64,000 nt of DNA from Emticicia sp040253585. Lineage in GTDB: Bacteria; Bacteroidota; Bacteroidia; Cytophagales; Spirosomataceae. Location of the stretch: contig NZ_JBELAU010000008.1 in the NCBI RefSeq assembly GCF_040253585.1, forward strand, positions 1 to 64,000, given 5' to 3'. The notes under the pieces were generated by a model, which was not told the DNA's origin, did not search any database, and worked only from the letters and a program-made list of their open reading frames with translations. A program made the position numbers and the translations under genes. This document shows positions 9,401-17,906 of the stretch, piece after piece (the stretch's first letter is position 1; each line of letters starts with the position of its first letter).

Positions 9401-9714
9401 ACTACTATTTCGGAGAGTTGTTTGGTGTCGGTATCAAGTGTCATATTTATAATTGACTGATTGCCAACTTTTATCTCCTTTGAGTTCATACCCACAAAGC
9501 TGAAAACTAAGGTATTATCTGAAACCGCATCAATCATATAGTTCCCATCAATATCAGTCTGCGTTCCCTTTGATGTCTCTTTGACTTTCACGGTTACACC
9601 TGGTAAAGTTGTACCATCAGAAGACGTAACTTTGCCCGTAATTTTCTTTCCTTGTGCCAGTACCGCTAAGGAAGCAAATATTCCTAACAAACTAAGTATT
9701 AGTCTGTGCTTCAT
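6433..9714 (-). CDS. SusC/RagA TonB-linked outer membrane channel, locus 1
   Basis: This 1093-residue TonB-dependent transporter forms the outer-membrane barrel beneath the SusD lid. In order: a signal peptide ending 'AVLAQG'; a carboxypeptidase-regulatory-like beta-sandwich (about 23-95, 'GKVTSSDGTTLPGVTVKVK'); a plug domain (about 110-225) with the SusC signature 'NQPLFVVDGIPF'; and a long 22-strand barrel ending in an aromatic residue ('FSINLSASF'). No N-terminal STN domain is seen, so direct signalling to an anti-sigma factor is unlikely. It is paralogous to the channel at 12.4-15.6 kb; both share the 'GIQREK' stretch after 'SEIVVTA'/'SEVVVTA'. Confidence 0.95.
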   Translation of the reverse strand: MKHRLILSLLGIFASLAVLAQGKKITGKVTSSDGTTLPGVTVKVKETSKGTQTDIDGNYMIDAVSDNTLVFSFVGMNSKEIKVGNQSIINMTLDTDTKQLSEIVVTAIGIQREKKAIAYAISNVKAEDLQQRSEPDALRALTGKVPGVNVVAGGGAPGQSTRITIRGNTSFSGNNQPLFVVDGIPFDNSVNATDGFNQNTVTSNRAYDIDPNNIESLTILKGAAASALYGSRAANGVVVITTKSGSKSAKKGLEVNFNSSYSFEQISTIPDYQNTYTQGFEQTYSNGSIGNWGTVFPSEVTRVNQSLGFVRYYDVIESGYPAGFVSHPLAGSYGSSQNYPSIFPQIVDGRGNPVGVPLVPHDIIGGFFRTGNVIENSINISSTGDKTTISAGASRMTNEGIVPNSGANRTTLNFGGNATLVNKLNLNGNVNYVNTNQSSPQSGAGFFSDYTGGLGTGSIYSRLFYMPRNYDLNNYPFENPVTGENIFYRGDADNPLWTAKYNVYNSNVNRVFGNLALNYDVTPWLNLTAKGGVNTYSEVRRDVYRPGGNLVPLGQVNRRDITNTEIDFTFLASANRDINEKINMRLLVGFNANQRYRNFSSVLGQKVIDPNLLVITGTDAQTASEYRERRNLYGFFAEYGASYNNYAFITATVRNDYSSTLPSTNNSYLYPSVSGSFIFTDAFDLPKSILSFGKLRASYAKVGKDADPYSVFTTYNFNVQYFNGKPVPAISLPSSLNNTTLKPEFTAEVEVGTELQFFKNRIGLDVAFFNRNSTDLIVQATIPSSSGFGSKQTNAGKINNKGIEIGLNLVPIKLKNGFTWNSFVAFTQLRSKVIDAGTSGELFLGGTGLSSLGTMHRNGFPFGMIYGSRIARDDEGNYLINPTTGLTIINQVSEILANPAPKFTVGWTNTFSYKAFTLTALMDYRHGGSMFSSTAASLLLRGQLTSSEDREGLRVIPGVLGDPETQKPILDETGKKIKNTIPLSAFQYHFANGFGAYGADETNIYDITTIRLREVSMGYNVPKPLLKKILPFFGTLRISASGRNLWFYAPNMLKGLNFDPEVLSDFADSNVQGFDLGASPSTRRFSINLSASF

Positions 9715-9746
9715 AATTTAGGTTTGATTTAGAGTTTCGACTATTA

Positions 9747-9775
9747 CAAAAATACTTATTTTCAGTAAAAAACAA
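9747..9775 (-). promoter_or_regulatory. Candidate promoter of SusC/D locus 1
   Basis: On the minus strand TTG (9775-9773), 18 bases, then TATTTTTG (9754-9747) fits the Bacteroidota TTG/TAnnTTTG consensus, 33 bases from the ATG. The surrounding 19 bases AAAATAAGTATTTTTGTAA are identical upstream of SusC locus 2. Confidence 0.6.
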
Positions 9776-9997
9776 TATTATTTCAAAGTTTAAAGTGCTA
9801 AGATTGAATCAAGATTAAAGAATAAAAGATGTAGAATACTGATTATCAAAAGTTTATATACTTTTATATGTACAAATCAATAAGAATCGAGCCTTATTTT
9901 TCTACAATATCATAAACTTCAATCTTATAATTGTTGTTTAAACCATTCATAATAAAATACGTATAAAAAGTAAATAAGGTTGAACCCCTACAAACAA
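9776..9997. other. AT-rich spacer between SusC/D loci 1 and 2
   Basis: Apart from the promoter and terminator listed at its edges, I see no reading frame, RNA gene or clear repeat here. It is very AT-rich with scattered short A and T runs. Confidence 0.6.
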
Positions 9998-10030
9998 AAA
10001 GAGGATGCTTCAAGATGAAGCACCCTCTTT
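9992..10030 (-). terminator. Terminator of SusC/D locus 2 operon
   Basis: A 15-position stem with one mismatch (9998-10012 with 10016-10030) around a 3-base loop. On the minus strand it is followed by a T-rich run (TTTTGTTTG), directly after the lipoprotein gene ending at 10046. Confidence 0.85.
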
Positions 10031-10045
10031 ATTGAATTTAGAATT

Positions 10046-10627
10046 TTACTGAACTACATTCAAACGATAGCTGAACGGTGAAGCATAGAAATCACCACCA
10101 GTAATGTTTGCACCAGTATTTGTAGCTGTAAATGATTTACCATTTGTCAACTTCATTGTTCCAGTAACATCAAATCTATCACCAACTGAAACGTCAGCAG
10201 CGGCTACTTTAGTTGCTGCCAATGCTTCTGCCCCTGTTATTGAAATTGTTGCTCTTGGGTATCCAGTAGTAGCATCCTTTGTAAATGCAGAAGCTGGAAT
10301 ACTTTTTAAGGCAACATCAGTTGTTGTTTTAGTGCCATTTGCAGGAGTTGTATCTACAAATTTCACTACCAAATCATACGAAGCAAACAACGCACCTTTA
10401 TCTGGTGTAACGGCTTCTGCAACAATTTCCATCTTAGTACCGGCCATATTAGCTTTACTAACATTAAAGTTTCTTACAGCACTTGTTCCTGATAATGGCG
10501 AGATTGTACGAATATAGCCACCTTGCTCTAAGTTTTCCAAATCAATTGGTTCAATCATCTGTGTTTCGCACGAAGCCATCATAGCTCCCAAAAACAGTAT
10601 GCTTAAACTTTCTTTTATGTATTTCAT
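10046..10627 (-). CDS. Lipoprotein of SusC/D locus 2
   Basis: This 193-residue lipoprotein has no function I recognise. The signal peptide ends in 'MMASC' (Cys20), followed by 'ETQMIEPIDLENLEQGGYIRTI'. The remainder is beta-rich with 'NVSKANMAGTKMEIVAE' and 'ATISITGAEALAAT', compatible with an immunoglobulin-like fold. It starts 39 bases after the SusD gene and ends just before a strong terminator, so it is the last gene of the operon. Its place matches that of the 238-residue lipoprotein of locus 1, which supports a shared accessory role in ligand capture, though the two sequences are not obviously similar. Confidence 0.8.
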   Translation of the reverse strand: MKYIKESLSILFLGAMMASCETQMIEPIDLENLEQGGYIRTISPLSGTSAVRNFNVSKANMAGTKMEIVAEAVTPDKGALFASYDLVVKFVDTTPANGTKTTTDVALKSIPASAFTKDATTGYPRATISITGAEALAATKVAAADVSVGDRFDVTGTMKLTNGKSFTATNTGANITGGDFYASPFSYRLNVVQ

Positions 10628-10666
10628 AATATTTTCAAATTTTGAATTAAATAAATATCAAAGTAA

Positions 10667-12304
10667 TTACTTTAATGTACCTGCCGATCCATTATCCCAG
10701 AAAACTGGAGTTGTAACGTTTGCTTTCTGTTTGGCATTCGAATTACGAGCGATGAATGCAGTTGGATAGAAGAATGACTTCACAAAAGCACCTGGATTTG
10801 GATCCAATGCAGGTTGCATATTACGTGGCATTCCTGTACGACGGTACATGTTATAGGCTTCGATACCATTTCCGTATAGAGCAAACCAATATTCATTAGC
10901 AATGATGTTTAATCTATCAGCATCAGTAGTTGCCTTGTCGTAATCTGCCAATCTTGCAGCCACATATTTCTCAACTTCATCAGCCCAAACAATCTTCTTG
11001 TCAGCTTCAAAAGCAGTAATTTTTGAAGCTTCTGATGTACCCAATGCAGCTGTTCTTACATCTGCCATTGATTTACGGATACCTGACTCAAGCAATGCTT
11101 TTGCCGAACCCGTAGTTTTCAATGTCAAAGCCGATTCAGCCAACATAAAATCTACAAATGATTGCGTCAAAATTGGGTGTAAACCTGCACCACCTGCCCC
11201 TGCACCAAGCGAAACGCCTCTACCCGCATCGTTATCATATAAACCACCCGCTGGATAAAGTCCCCAAGCTGTACGTAATAAACCATCTGGTGGAATACCT
11301 TCGTTGCTTAGGTGGTCACGTCCCCAGTAGCCTACTGGCGTTGGTAAACAGAAATAATCAGATACTGAATAATGGTTTGGTTTTGAATTAGTAATACAAC
11401 GTACCTCGTTTACGTTCGTTGAATTTTTAATCGTTTGGCGATAAAAATACATACGAATACGTGGGTCACCTTTATCATACATAATACCCATGTAGGCATT
11501 TGATTGATAATCACCACCACCAGCTGGTAAATACTGACCTTGGTATCTTGGATGACGAGTGTCAGGGTTTGTTAGGTTAGTTCCAAACTTAAATACAAAG
11601 TTTTGAGAATTATTTGAAATTAACTTCCCACCTGCAATCAATGCATTGATTCCAGCAGTAGAACCAGCGGCGTCAACCAATCGACGATTCAAAAGCATTT
11701 TCAATTTTAGTGTATTAGCTGCACGAAGCCATTTATCTGCATCAGCACCATAATACAAGTCACTTGTTAAATTAGCCTTCGATTTTGCTGTAAAATTAGC
11801 AATCGCATCATCAAGGTCTTTGATAGCAGCAGCATAAATAGTTACACCACTTTCAACTTTAGGGTTGAAGTTAGCTGCATCAAGAGCTTCTGAGTAAGGT
11901 ACATCACCGAAGTGGTCAACCAAGTTAGCCAAAACGGCAGCTCTGATTGTACGAGCAACACCTGCATGAACGAATAATTCTGCTTTTTCAGCTAAAGGGA
12001 TCAACGTTTTTACGTCGTTCAAAATATTAGCATAAGCTGTATTCCAAGTACCGTCAAGTCCACCAGGAGTAACTGCATTGTCATAAAATGCAGCTCCTTG
12101 ATTGATCATACGAATAAGTCCCATATCCGCTCCACTAAATTGGTTAAAGTGGCCAGGAAAACTTACTTGAATTTGATTGAGCAGGTAGTTTATGTCAGTA
12201 TTATTGGTCGTTACGGCATTCGGATTGTCTAATAAATCCAATTCGCAAGAACTCACTAATACCGTGCATAAAGCCAATAAGGATATTTTAAGTTTCTTTA
12301 TCAT
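10667..12304 (-). CDS. SusD/RagB-type surface lipoprotein, locus 2
   Basis: This 545-residue lipoprotein is the predicted surface lid of the second SusC/SusD pair. The lipobox is 'VLVSSC' (Cys20), followed by 'ELDLLDNPNAVTTNN'. The helical stretch 'LANLVDHFGDVPYSEALDAA' matches the corresponding stretch of the locus 1 SusD ('FVDTFGDVPYSEAW'), and both have 'RHPRYQGQYL'/'RHPWFQSAYL' and 'YFYRQT', so they are paralogues of the SusD-like_2 type. It starts 58 bases after its SusC. Near the C-terminus 'NEYWFALYGNGIEAYNMYRR' replaces the usual SusD ending. No linked enzyme points to a ligand. Confidence 0.92.
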   Translation of the reverse strand: MIKKLKISLLALCTVLVSSCELDLLDNPNAVTTNNTDINYLLNQIQVSFPGHFNQFSGADMGLIRMINQGAAFYDNAVTPGGLDGTWNTAYANILNDVKTLIPLAEKAELFVHAGVARTIRAAVLANLVDHFGDVPYSEALDAANFNPKVESGVTIYAAAIKDLDDAIANFTAKSKANLTSDLYYGADADKWLRAANTLKLKMLLNRRLVDAAGSTAGINALIAGGKLISNNSQNFVFKFGTNLTNPDTRHPRYQGQYLPAGGGDYQSNAYMGIMYDKGDPRIRMYFYRQTIKNSTNVNEVRCITNSKPNHYSVSDYFCLPTPVGYWGRDHLSNEGIPPDGLLRTAWGLYPAGGLYDNDAGRGVSLGAGAGGAGLHPILTQSFVDFMLAESALTLKTTGSAKALLESGIRKSMADVRTAALGTSEASKITAFEADKKIVWADEVEKYVAARLADYDKATTDADRLNIIANEYWFALYGNGIEAYNMYRRTGMPRNMQPALDPNPGAFVKSFFYPTAFIARNSNAKQKANVTTPVFWDNGSAGTLK

Positions 12305-12362
12305 TTTTTATTATGATTTAACTGATTAATGATTGATGCTGAATATCTAAGCAATTTTTTTC

Positions 12363-15300
12363 TTAGAAAGTCAACTTTAAAGTTCCACCAAGTCTTCTTG
12401 CACTTGGTCCTGTCAAGAATTCAAATCCAAGACCATTACCAACTCCGAGTCCTAAGTTATCCGTATCTAAGTTTACACCTTCAGGTACATTCAAAGCTTT
12501 ATACCATAAGTTGTTTCCAGAGAAAGAGATAGAAGCTCCTTTCACGATTGATGAACCAAATAACTTCTTAGGCAAAGAATAAGATAATGATACTTCTTGC
12601 AAACGGATTGTTGAACCATCGAAAATACGACCTTCATCACCGAAGAAATAAACGTTGTTAAAGTTTACATCTGAACCAGTAATTTGAATATCATTTGGCT
12701 GACCATCAGCTTTCACACCTGGGAAGATAAACGTTTGAGCTCTATCATAACCCGACTCTGTACCTGACTCAATCGTAAGACCACGACCCAACAATGCACC
12801 AGCAGTTGAAGAATAAAGCACACCGCCATGGCGATATGACAACATAACATTTAATGATAACCCTTTATAGTTGAAGGTATTTATTAAACTTGTATTAAAG
12901 GCAGGGTTCGGATCACCAAGTATAACTGGTGTTGGAGTTGACTGTAAGTTTCCACCACCATCAATCAATAATTGACCAGCTTCATTTCTACGGAATCCAG
13001 TACCTTTGATGATATTGAATGGCTGACCAACGATGGCATAGTTACCCAATGATGAGCCAAAACCTGTGATTTGTACTTCTTGGATTGTTCCACCTAAATC
13101 AATAACCTTTGGCAAGTTACGAGAATAAGTAGCTGCTATATCCCATGAGAAACCATTGCTTAATGTTACTGGAGTGCCACTTAAGCTAAACTCAATACCT
13201 TCGTTACGAATTTTTCCGATGTTGATAGTAGTTTGTGTATAACCCGTTGAAGCATCCAATGGAGCTCTTGTAATCAAATTTTTAGTATTACGACGATACA
13301 ATGTCAAATCAAAACCTACTTTGTTATTCAACATTTTACCTTCGATACCTAACTCAGTTTCTGCATGTGTCTCTGGTTTCAAGTTTGGATTACCCAAAGT
13401 ATTATCAACCGAGTGAGTTTGTACAGCCGTACCTGCTGCATTCAACCAGCCTCTTGCACTTTGATTTAAGATATTTCTTGTACTATATGGGTCTGGAAAA
13501 CCAGCAGATGTACCATAACCAACTCTTACTTTCAAGAAATTTAATACATTTGATTGTAATGCAGGGAAAGCAGTTGTTGGCACGAATGACGCACTAAAAG
13601 ATGGGTATAAAATTCGACGATTTTCTTTTTCTACAGTTGAAGTCCAGTCATTACGAGCAGCAACGTTGAGGAATAAATAATTGCCGTAATCAGCTGTAAT
13701 TTCTCCAAAAACCCCCATACGAGTCTGTTCAGTTCTACCGCTTGAAGCTACGTTATCAATGAAGTTAGTATGAACAAACAAACCTCTTGCCAATTGGTTT
13801 TGGCTATTAATGTTGTAAACACTAAATCTGTCATTACGGATATTTCCACCTAATTTACCTGATAAAGAGAGCTTCTCAGTAATAGATTTACTGTAAGACA
13901 AGATAGCACTATTATCCCAGATTGTATTTTTAAAGTTTAAAGTGTTATACAAACCATTAGGCAATTGAGCCCCACCTTTTCCAATCTTAAATTCTTGTAC
14001 TTCATCATAAGTATCCAAACCTACCTTGTAAATTAATGATAAGTCTTTAGCGATGTCATAATTGAAAGTAGTTGCTGTAAATACACGATTAACAACACCA
14101 GTAGTTTTATAATTTTTCAAAACCCATCTTGGATTCGGAATATCATTTCCACCACGGAAATAAACTGAGCTTCCAGTAGCCGGGTCTTCGTAAGGCCAGC
14201 CCATCAAGTCAACCTGACGAGGTGTGTACATTACGTTGGCTAATACCGAAGGAAAATCATTGGCATTATTTCCTTGACCAGCACTCAAAGGAGGTGAAGA
14301 TTGGTCAGTATTAGCAAAATTAATTGACATATTTACTGATAACTTCTTGCTCATTTGAGCATTCAAACCCAAACCTAAGTTTAACTTAGTAAGGTTATTT
14401 TCAGGAATATATCCACCTTCTTTATTATAACCAGCAGATACGTTATAACCAACTTTCTCGCCACCACCCGAAATATTGAGTGAAGTATTTGAAATTTGAC
14501 CTGTACGGAAGAAATCACTTACGTTATTCGGGAAAATTTCCATTTTATATGGACTCACTGAAGCTACATAATCAGCTTGACCTGCTCTCAATGCCGCATT
14601 TGATAAGAAAGCATAAGGGTGATTTGTCAAGGCTGCATTGCTACTTTGCGAAGCATAAGTTCTTGCTTCTTCCAAAGTTGGTCCCCAGTTACTAAAGAAA
14701 TAACCCAAGTTTTGTTGGAAACCACCAACATAAGAATTTTGGTATTTTGGTAAGTGGGCTGTATTCGTAAAGAAAGATTGCGTAACGTTATATTCTGTTT
14801 TACGAGCTTTCTTGCTACCATTCTTTGTTGTTACCAAGATTACACCATTACGACCTTGGTCACCGTAAGTTACGGTTGCTGCTAAACCTTTCAATACCGT
14901 AATGTTTTCGATATTGTTAGGGTCGAGGTCAAGGAAACGACTTGAAGAAGATTGTCCACCCGAAGTAAAACCACCACGAGTGTTAGTGTTTGAGTTGAAA
15001 GGCACGCCATCAACCACAAAGAGTGGTTGTACAGAACCAGTAATTGAAGAATAACCACGAATCGTGATGTTTGTACCAGTACCCGAAACACCTGAAGTTG
15101 AAGTGATGTTTACACCAGCAATTTTGCCTTGTAATACACGACCTACGTCAGCTTGCGGGCGATCTTCGATATTTTTCTTATCGACAGTTGCAACTGAGTA
15201 ACCTAAGGCACGCTTTTCACGTTGGATACCTTGAGCAGTTACAACTACTTCTGAAAGTTGTTTGGTATCAGCACCAAGTGAAACATTCACTACAGTCTGA

Positions 15301-15557
15301 CTACCAAGTTTTACTTCTTGGGTGTTCATACCCACAAAACTAAACACCAAAGTGCTACCAGCAGGAGCTTCAATAGAGTATTTCCCCTCTATATCAGTCT
15401 GGGAACCTTTTGATGTACCTTTTACTTGAACCGATACACCCGGCAATCCTGTGCCATCATCCGATGACGTTACTTTACCAGTTATCTTCGTGCCTTGTGC
15501 CATTACAACAAAGGACATGATGACTCCCAGCAAACTAAGAAGTAGATTCTTCTTCAT
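12363..15557 (-). CDS. SusC/RagA TonB-linked outer membrane channel, locus 2
   Basis: This roughly 1064-residue outer-membrane transporter has the same domain order as the locus 1 channel: signal peptide ending 'VVMAQG', regulatory beta-sandwich ('GKVTSSDDGTGLPGVSVQVK'), plug with 'VQPLFVVDGVPF', and a barrel ending 'GGTLKLTF'. Two in-frame ATGs lie six bases apart (15563 and 15557). The second gives an N-terminus 'MKKNLLLSLLG' like the other SusC genes and is chosen. The similarity to locus 1 over signal peptide, sandwich and plug ('KQLSEVVVTAQGIQREKRA') points to tandem duplication of an ancestral locus followed by divergence of the barrel. Confidence 0.94.
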   Translation of the reverse strand: MKKNLLLSLLGVIMSFVVMAQGTKITGKVTSSDDGTGLPGVSVQVKGTSKGSQTDIEGKYSIEAPAGSTLVFSFVGMNTQEVKLGSQTVVNVSLGADTKQLSEVVVTAQGIQREKRALGYSVATVDKKNIEDRPQADVGRVLQGKIAGVNITSTSGVSGTGTNITIRGYSSITGSVQPLFVVDGVPFNSNTNTRGGFTSGGQSSSSRFLDLDPNNIENITVLKGLAATVTYGDQGRNGVILVTTKNGSKKARKTEYNVTQSFFTNTAHLPKYQNSYVGGFQQNLGYFFSNWGPTLEEARTYASQSSNAALTNHPYAFLSNAALRAGQADYVASVSPYKMEIFPNNVSDFFRTGQISNTSLNISGGGEKVGYNVSAGYNKEGGYIPENNLTKLNLGLGLNAQMSKKLSVNMSINFANTDQSSPPLSAGQGNNANDFPSVLANVMYTPRQVDLMGWPYEDPATGSSVYFRGGNDIPNPRWVLKNYKTTGVVNRVFTATTFNYDIAKDLSLIYKVGLDTYDEVQEFKIGKGGAQLPNGLYNTLNFKNTIWDNSAILSYSKSITEKLSLSGKLGGNIRNDRFSVYNINSQNQLARGLFVHTNFIDNVASSGRTEQTRMGVFGEITADYGNYLFLNVAARNDWTSTVEKENRRILYPSFSASFVPTTAFPALQSNVLNFLKVRVGYGTSAGFPDPYSTRNILNQSARGWLNAAGTAVQTHSVDNTLGNPNLKPETHAETELGIEGKMLNNKVGFDLTLYRRNTKNLITRAPLDASTGYTQTTINIGKIRNEGIEFSLSGTPVTLSNGFSWDIAATYSRNLPKVIDLGGTIQEVQITGFGSSLGNYAIVGQPFNIIKGTGFRRNEAGQLLIDGGGNLQSTPTPVILGDPNPAFNTSLINTFNYKGLSLNVMLSYRHGGVLYSSTAGALLGRGLTIESGTESGYDRAQTFIFPGVKADGQPNDIQITGSDVNFNNVYFFGDEGRIFDGSTIRLQEVSLSYSLPKKLFGSSIVKGASISFSGNNLWYKALNVPEGVNLDTDNLGLGVGNGLGFEFLTGPSARRLGGTLKLTF

Positions 15558-15598
15558 GTACATTTTAGTTTAGGTTATTAAATGATAATTAACTGTTA

Positions 15599-15606
15599 CA
15601 AAAATA
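15599..15606 (-). promoter_or_regulatory. Candidate -7 box of SusC/D locus 2
   Basis: On the minus strand TATTTTTG lies 42 bases before the chosen ATG, within the same 19-base block found before locus 1. A -33 TTG is not evident. Confidence 0.5.
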
Positions 15607-16388
15607 CTTATTTTAAACACACGATAAAACAGTACTCTTGTAGTTTCTTGAATTAAACATATAACATTTTTCAGAAATGGCGAAATATTTTTACCAATTT
15701 CGAGAACATTCTTAATATAGTTAATTTTATTATAAAATAAATACAATAGCTACTATATATTTTATAAATTCATAATTACACAAAATATATTATGGCATAT
15801 TCATCAAAATACCTAATTTTCATATAAGTCAATATGCTCAAATTAAGTACTTTTACTTAATAAAGTATAAACACAAAAATTCTTGAAAAAATACAATTAA
15901 TAGAAGTTCCAAAATAGTATGCACACCTACTAATATATAATATTATTTCGACAAACATTGGTTTTTCATATATATCATTTTAAAATAAATAGACATTACT
16001 TAGGTTAAATTCTGCACATCGAATTAGTCAATCATAAAATACTTCAAGAGCGAAGTACTTTTTTTATAGCAAATACTCAAATTGTACTTTTCTAAGATTG
16101 ACCACATTCCAAAGTAACACTATTCAGGCTGCCTTTTGATGATATTTTTCTTCAAATATTACACAACAAAACAGCTTTATACTGATAGATTTTTTTATAA
16201 AAATATGCGTCTGGATACTTTAAATGCACTTCAGGATATTTATGAATAGTGTAAACATTCTATTCTTGTATTGATCTTTTGAAGTACCAAAAACCTCAGT
16301 AATTTTCTATTTTATTCTTTTATTGATTTGTACTATTTCTAAAGACTTTTCTCAATCAGTAATAGAAAATGATGGCCCATAACAAAAG
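15607..16388. other. Long AT-rich non-coding spacer
   Basis: About 780 bases of very AT-rich sequence without a credible gene on either strand. One small hairpin followed by a T run (16040-16065; 6-bp stem TACTTC/GAAGTA) is the only structure I can point to. It may hold distant regulatory sites for SusC/D locus 2, or be decayed sequence. Confidence 0.6.
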
Positions 16389-16423
16389 AAAACGCCGTAT
16401 GGGTCTCATACGGCGTTTTAAAA
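16389..16423 (-). terminator. Terminator after SusC/D locus 3
   Basis: A perfect 13-bp stem (16389-16401 with 16407-16419) with a 5-base loop, flanked by A-rich/T-rich sequence on both sides. It lies 25 bases past the stop codon of the locus 3 SusD gene on the minus strand. Confidence 0.88.
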
Positions 16424-16444
16424 AGAAGTTTTATAGAGAATCTT

Positions 16445-17887
16445 TTATGGATTCTGTACACAGTCTTTGTTTACAGCTAATTCGGTCGTTGGAATTGGCC
16501 AAACATACTCAGACTGACTCGTATTTACAGCATTAACTGGGCCTTTAGCTGGGAAAGGTGAGTTAGTACGAGTGATATCGAACGAACGTAAACCTTCGCC
16601 CATAAACTCAATTCTTCTCTCTGTTAAGATTGCTGTAATCAACTCAGCTTTAGTTGTTGGTGCTAATACAGAACCTTTTGAACGGCTACGCACTGCATTC
16701 AACAAAGCAACCGCCGAAGCATCCACATCAGCTGCTAAGCGAGCTTTTGCTTCAGCATAACTTAATAAAACCTCAGCATAACGCATCACAGGCACCCAAT
16801 CAATGTATGGTGAAGCACCTGTAAATTTGTTAAGATAGATTCTTGTTCCATTAACTGAAGTTAGTTTCTTACGGTCATCAGTATCGGCAAAACTTGCCGA
16901 ACCGTAAATTCCCGTTGGATTCAACGAAAACTCACCACCACCTACTGGGCCAGCCAAGTAATAAAATGCCAATTGATTTTGAGTACCTGGCACATCGTTG
17001 GTAGCCATTGGCATTGACAAAATCGACTCCAGTGTTCTGTAAGTAGTAAAGATTGCCGCAAAGTTGGCATTCAATTCATGTCTTACACCAGTAGCAGCTT
17101 TATACGGAGCGGCTGTTGGCACAATCTTCTCCGCTTCTTTCACTACATCGCTATAACGACCCATTGCCAAGTATGCTTTTACTTTCAAGGCAATAGCCGT
17201 ATTTTTGTGTGCTCTCGTTACATTCAAATCTTGCGTAGCGTAGTTTGCAGGCAAATTTGTTTCAGCAAAATTCAAATCATCTAAGATTTGAGCATAAACT
17301 TCTGCAACTGTCGAACGCTTCAAGTTATTTGAATTACCCGAACCATTTTCACCTTTCAAACGCAATGGTAAACCAAGAGAAGCACCATTATCTTTTGTAT
17401 ATGGTTGTGCATAAATATTTACCAACGAAAAATAAGCCAATGCTCTCAAGAAACGAGCTTCACCTTTGTAATTAGCCAACTTATCAGCCGAAATTTTACT
17501 TGAAGCTGCGTCAACCTTGTCCAAAAACAAATTCATGTTATTGATAGAAGCATAAGCCGTTGTCCAAAGGTTATTTACTTCGTTTGAAGAAGCATTGATT
17601 GTGAAGTTCCAAGTTTGAAGGCCAGTTACACCATTGTTTGTTTGGTTTAAGAACTCTTCACCTCTGATGTCGTTATATATAAAATAACGTCCACCTAAAA
17701 AGTTTCCATTCTTAACGCCACGATAAAGGCCATTTACTAACGACTCGATTCTATCAGCGGTATCGTAAGCACTTAAATCAGAAACCGATGTTTGCGGAAC
17801 TGGGTCGAGGATATCATCCTTACAACTACTTATCGAAAATGCCAACATGGCAGTAACGAGTAGCTTTGTATATATTGTATTTTTCAT
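16445..17887 (-). CDS. RagB/SusD family surface lipoprotein, locus 3
   Basis: This 480-residue lipoprotein is the lid of the third SusC/SusD pair. The lipobox 'SISSC' puts the lipidated Cys at about residue 22, followed by 'KDDILDPVPQTSVSD'. It has the canonical RagB/SusD layout: 'EARFLRALAYFSLVNIYAQPY' in the TPR region and a C-terminal 'LTERRIEFMGEGLRSFDITR' plus 'YVWPIPTTELAVN', which the locus 1 and 2 SusD proteins lack. The frame extends to a TTG at 17902, but the ATG at 17887 gives a normal signal peptide. It starts 19 bases after SusC. Ligand unknown. Confidence 0.93.
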   Translation of the reverse strand: MKNTIYTKLLVTAMLAFSISSCKDDILDPVPQTSVSDLSAYDTADRIESLVNGLYRGVKNGNFLGGRYFIYNDIRGEEFLNQTNNGVTGLQTWNFTINASSNEVNNLWTTAYASINNMNLFLDKVDAASSKISADKLANYKGEARFLRALAYFSLVNIYAQPYTKDNGASLGLPLRLKGENGSGNSNNLKRSTVAEVYAQILDDLNFAETNLPANYATQDLNVTRAHKNTAIALKVKAYLAMGRYSDVVKEAEKIVPTAAPYKAATGVRHELNANFAAIFTTYRTLESILSMPMATNDVPGTQNQLAFYYLAGPVGGGEFSLNPTGIYGSASFADTDDRKKLTSVNGTRIYLNKFTGASPYIDWVPVMRYAEVLLSYAEAKARLAADVDASAVALLNAVRSRSKGSVLAPTTKAELITAILTERRIEFMGEGLRSFDITRTNSPFPAKGPVNAVNTSQSEYVWPIPTTELAVNKDCVQNP

Positions 17888-17906
17888 GATGTTAGATTTC
17901 AATAAA

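Noticed and set aside
10104..10517. A 137-codon frame on the plus strand, opposite the locus 2 lipoprotein
   Set aside because: It lies wholly antisense to a convincing lipoprotein gene and its hydrophobic composition is what the reverse of Ala/Thr-rich codons gives.
15607..16388. Looked for tRNA, small RNA genes or an integration site in the long spacer
   Set aside because: No cloverleaf, CCA end or direct-repeat attachment site could be made out by eye; the sequence is simply AT-rich.
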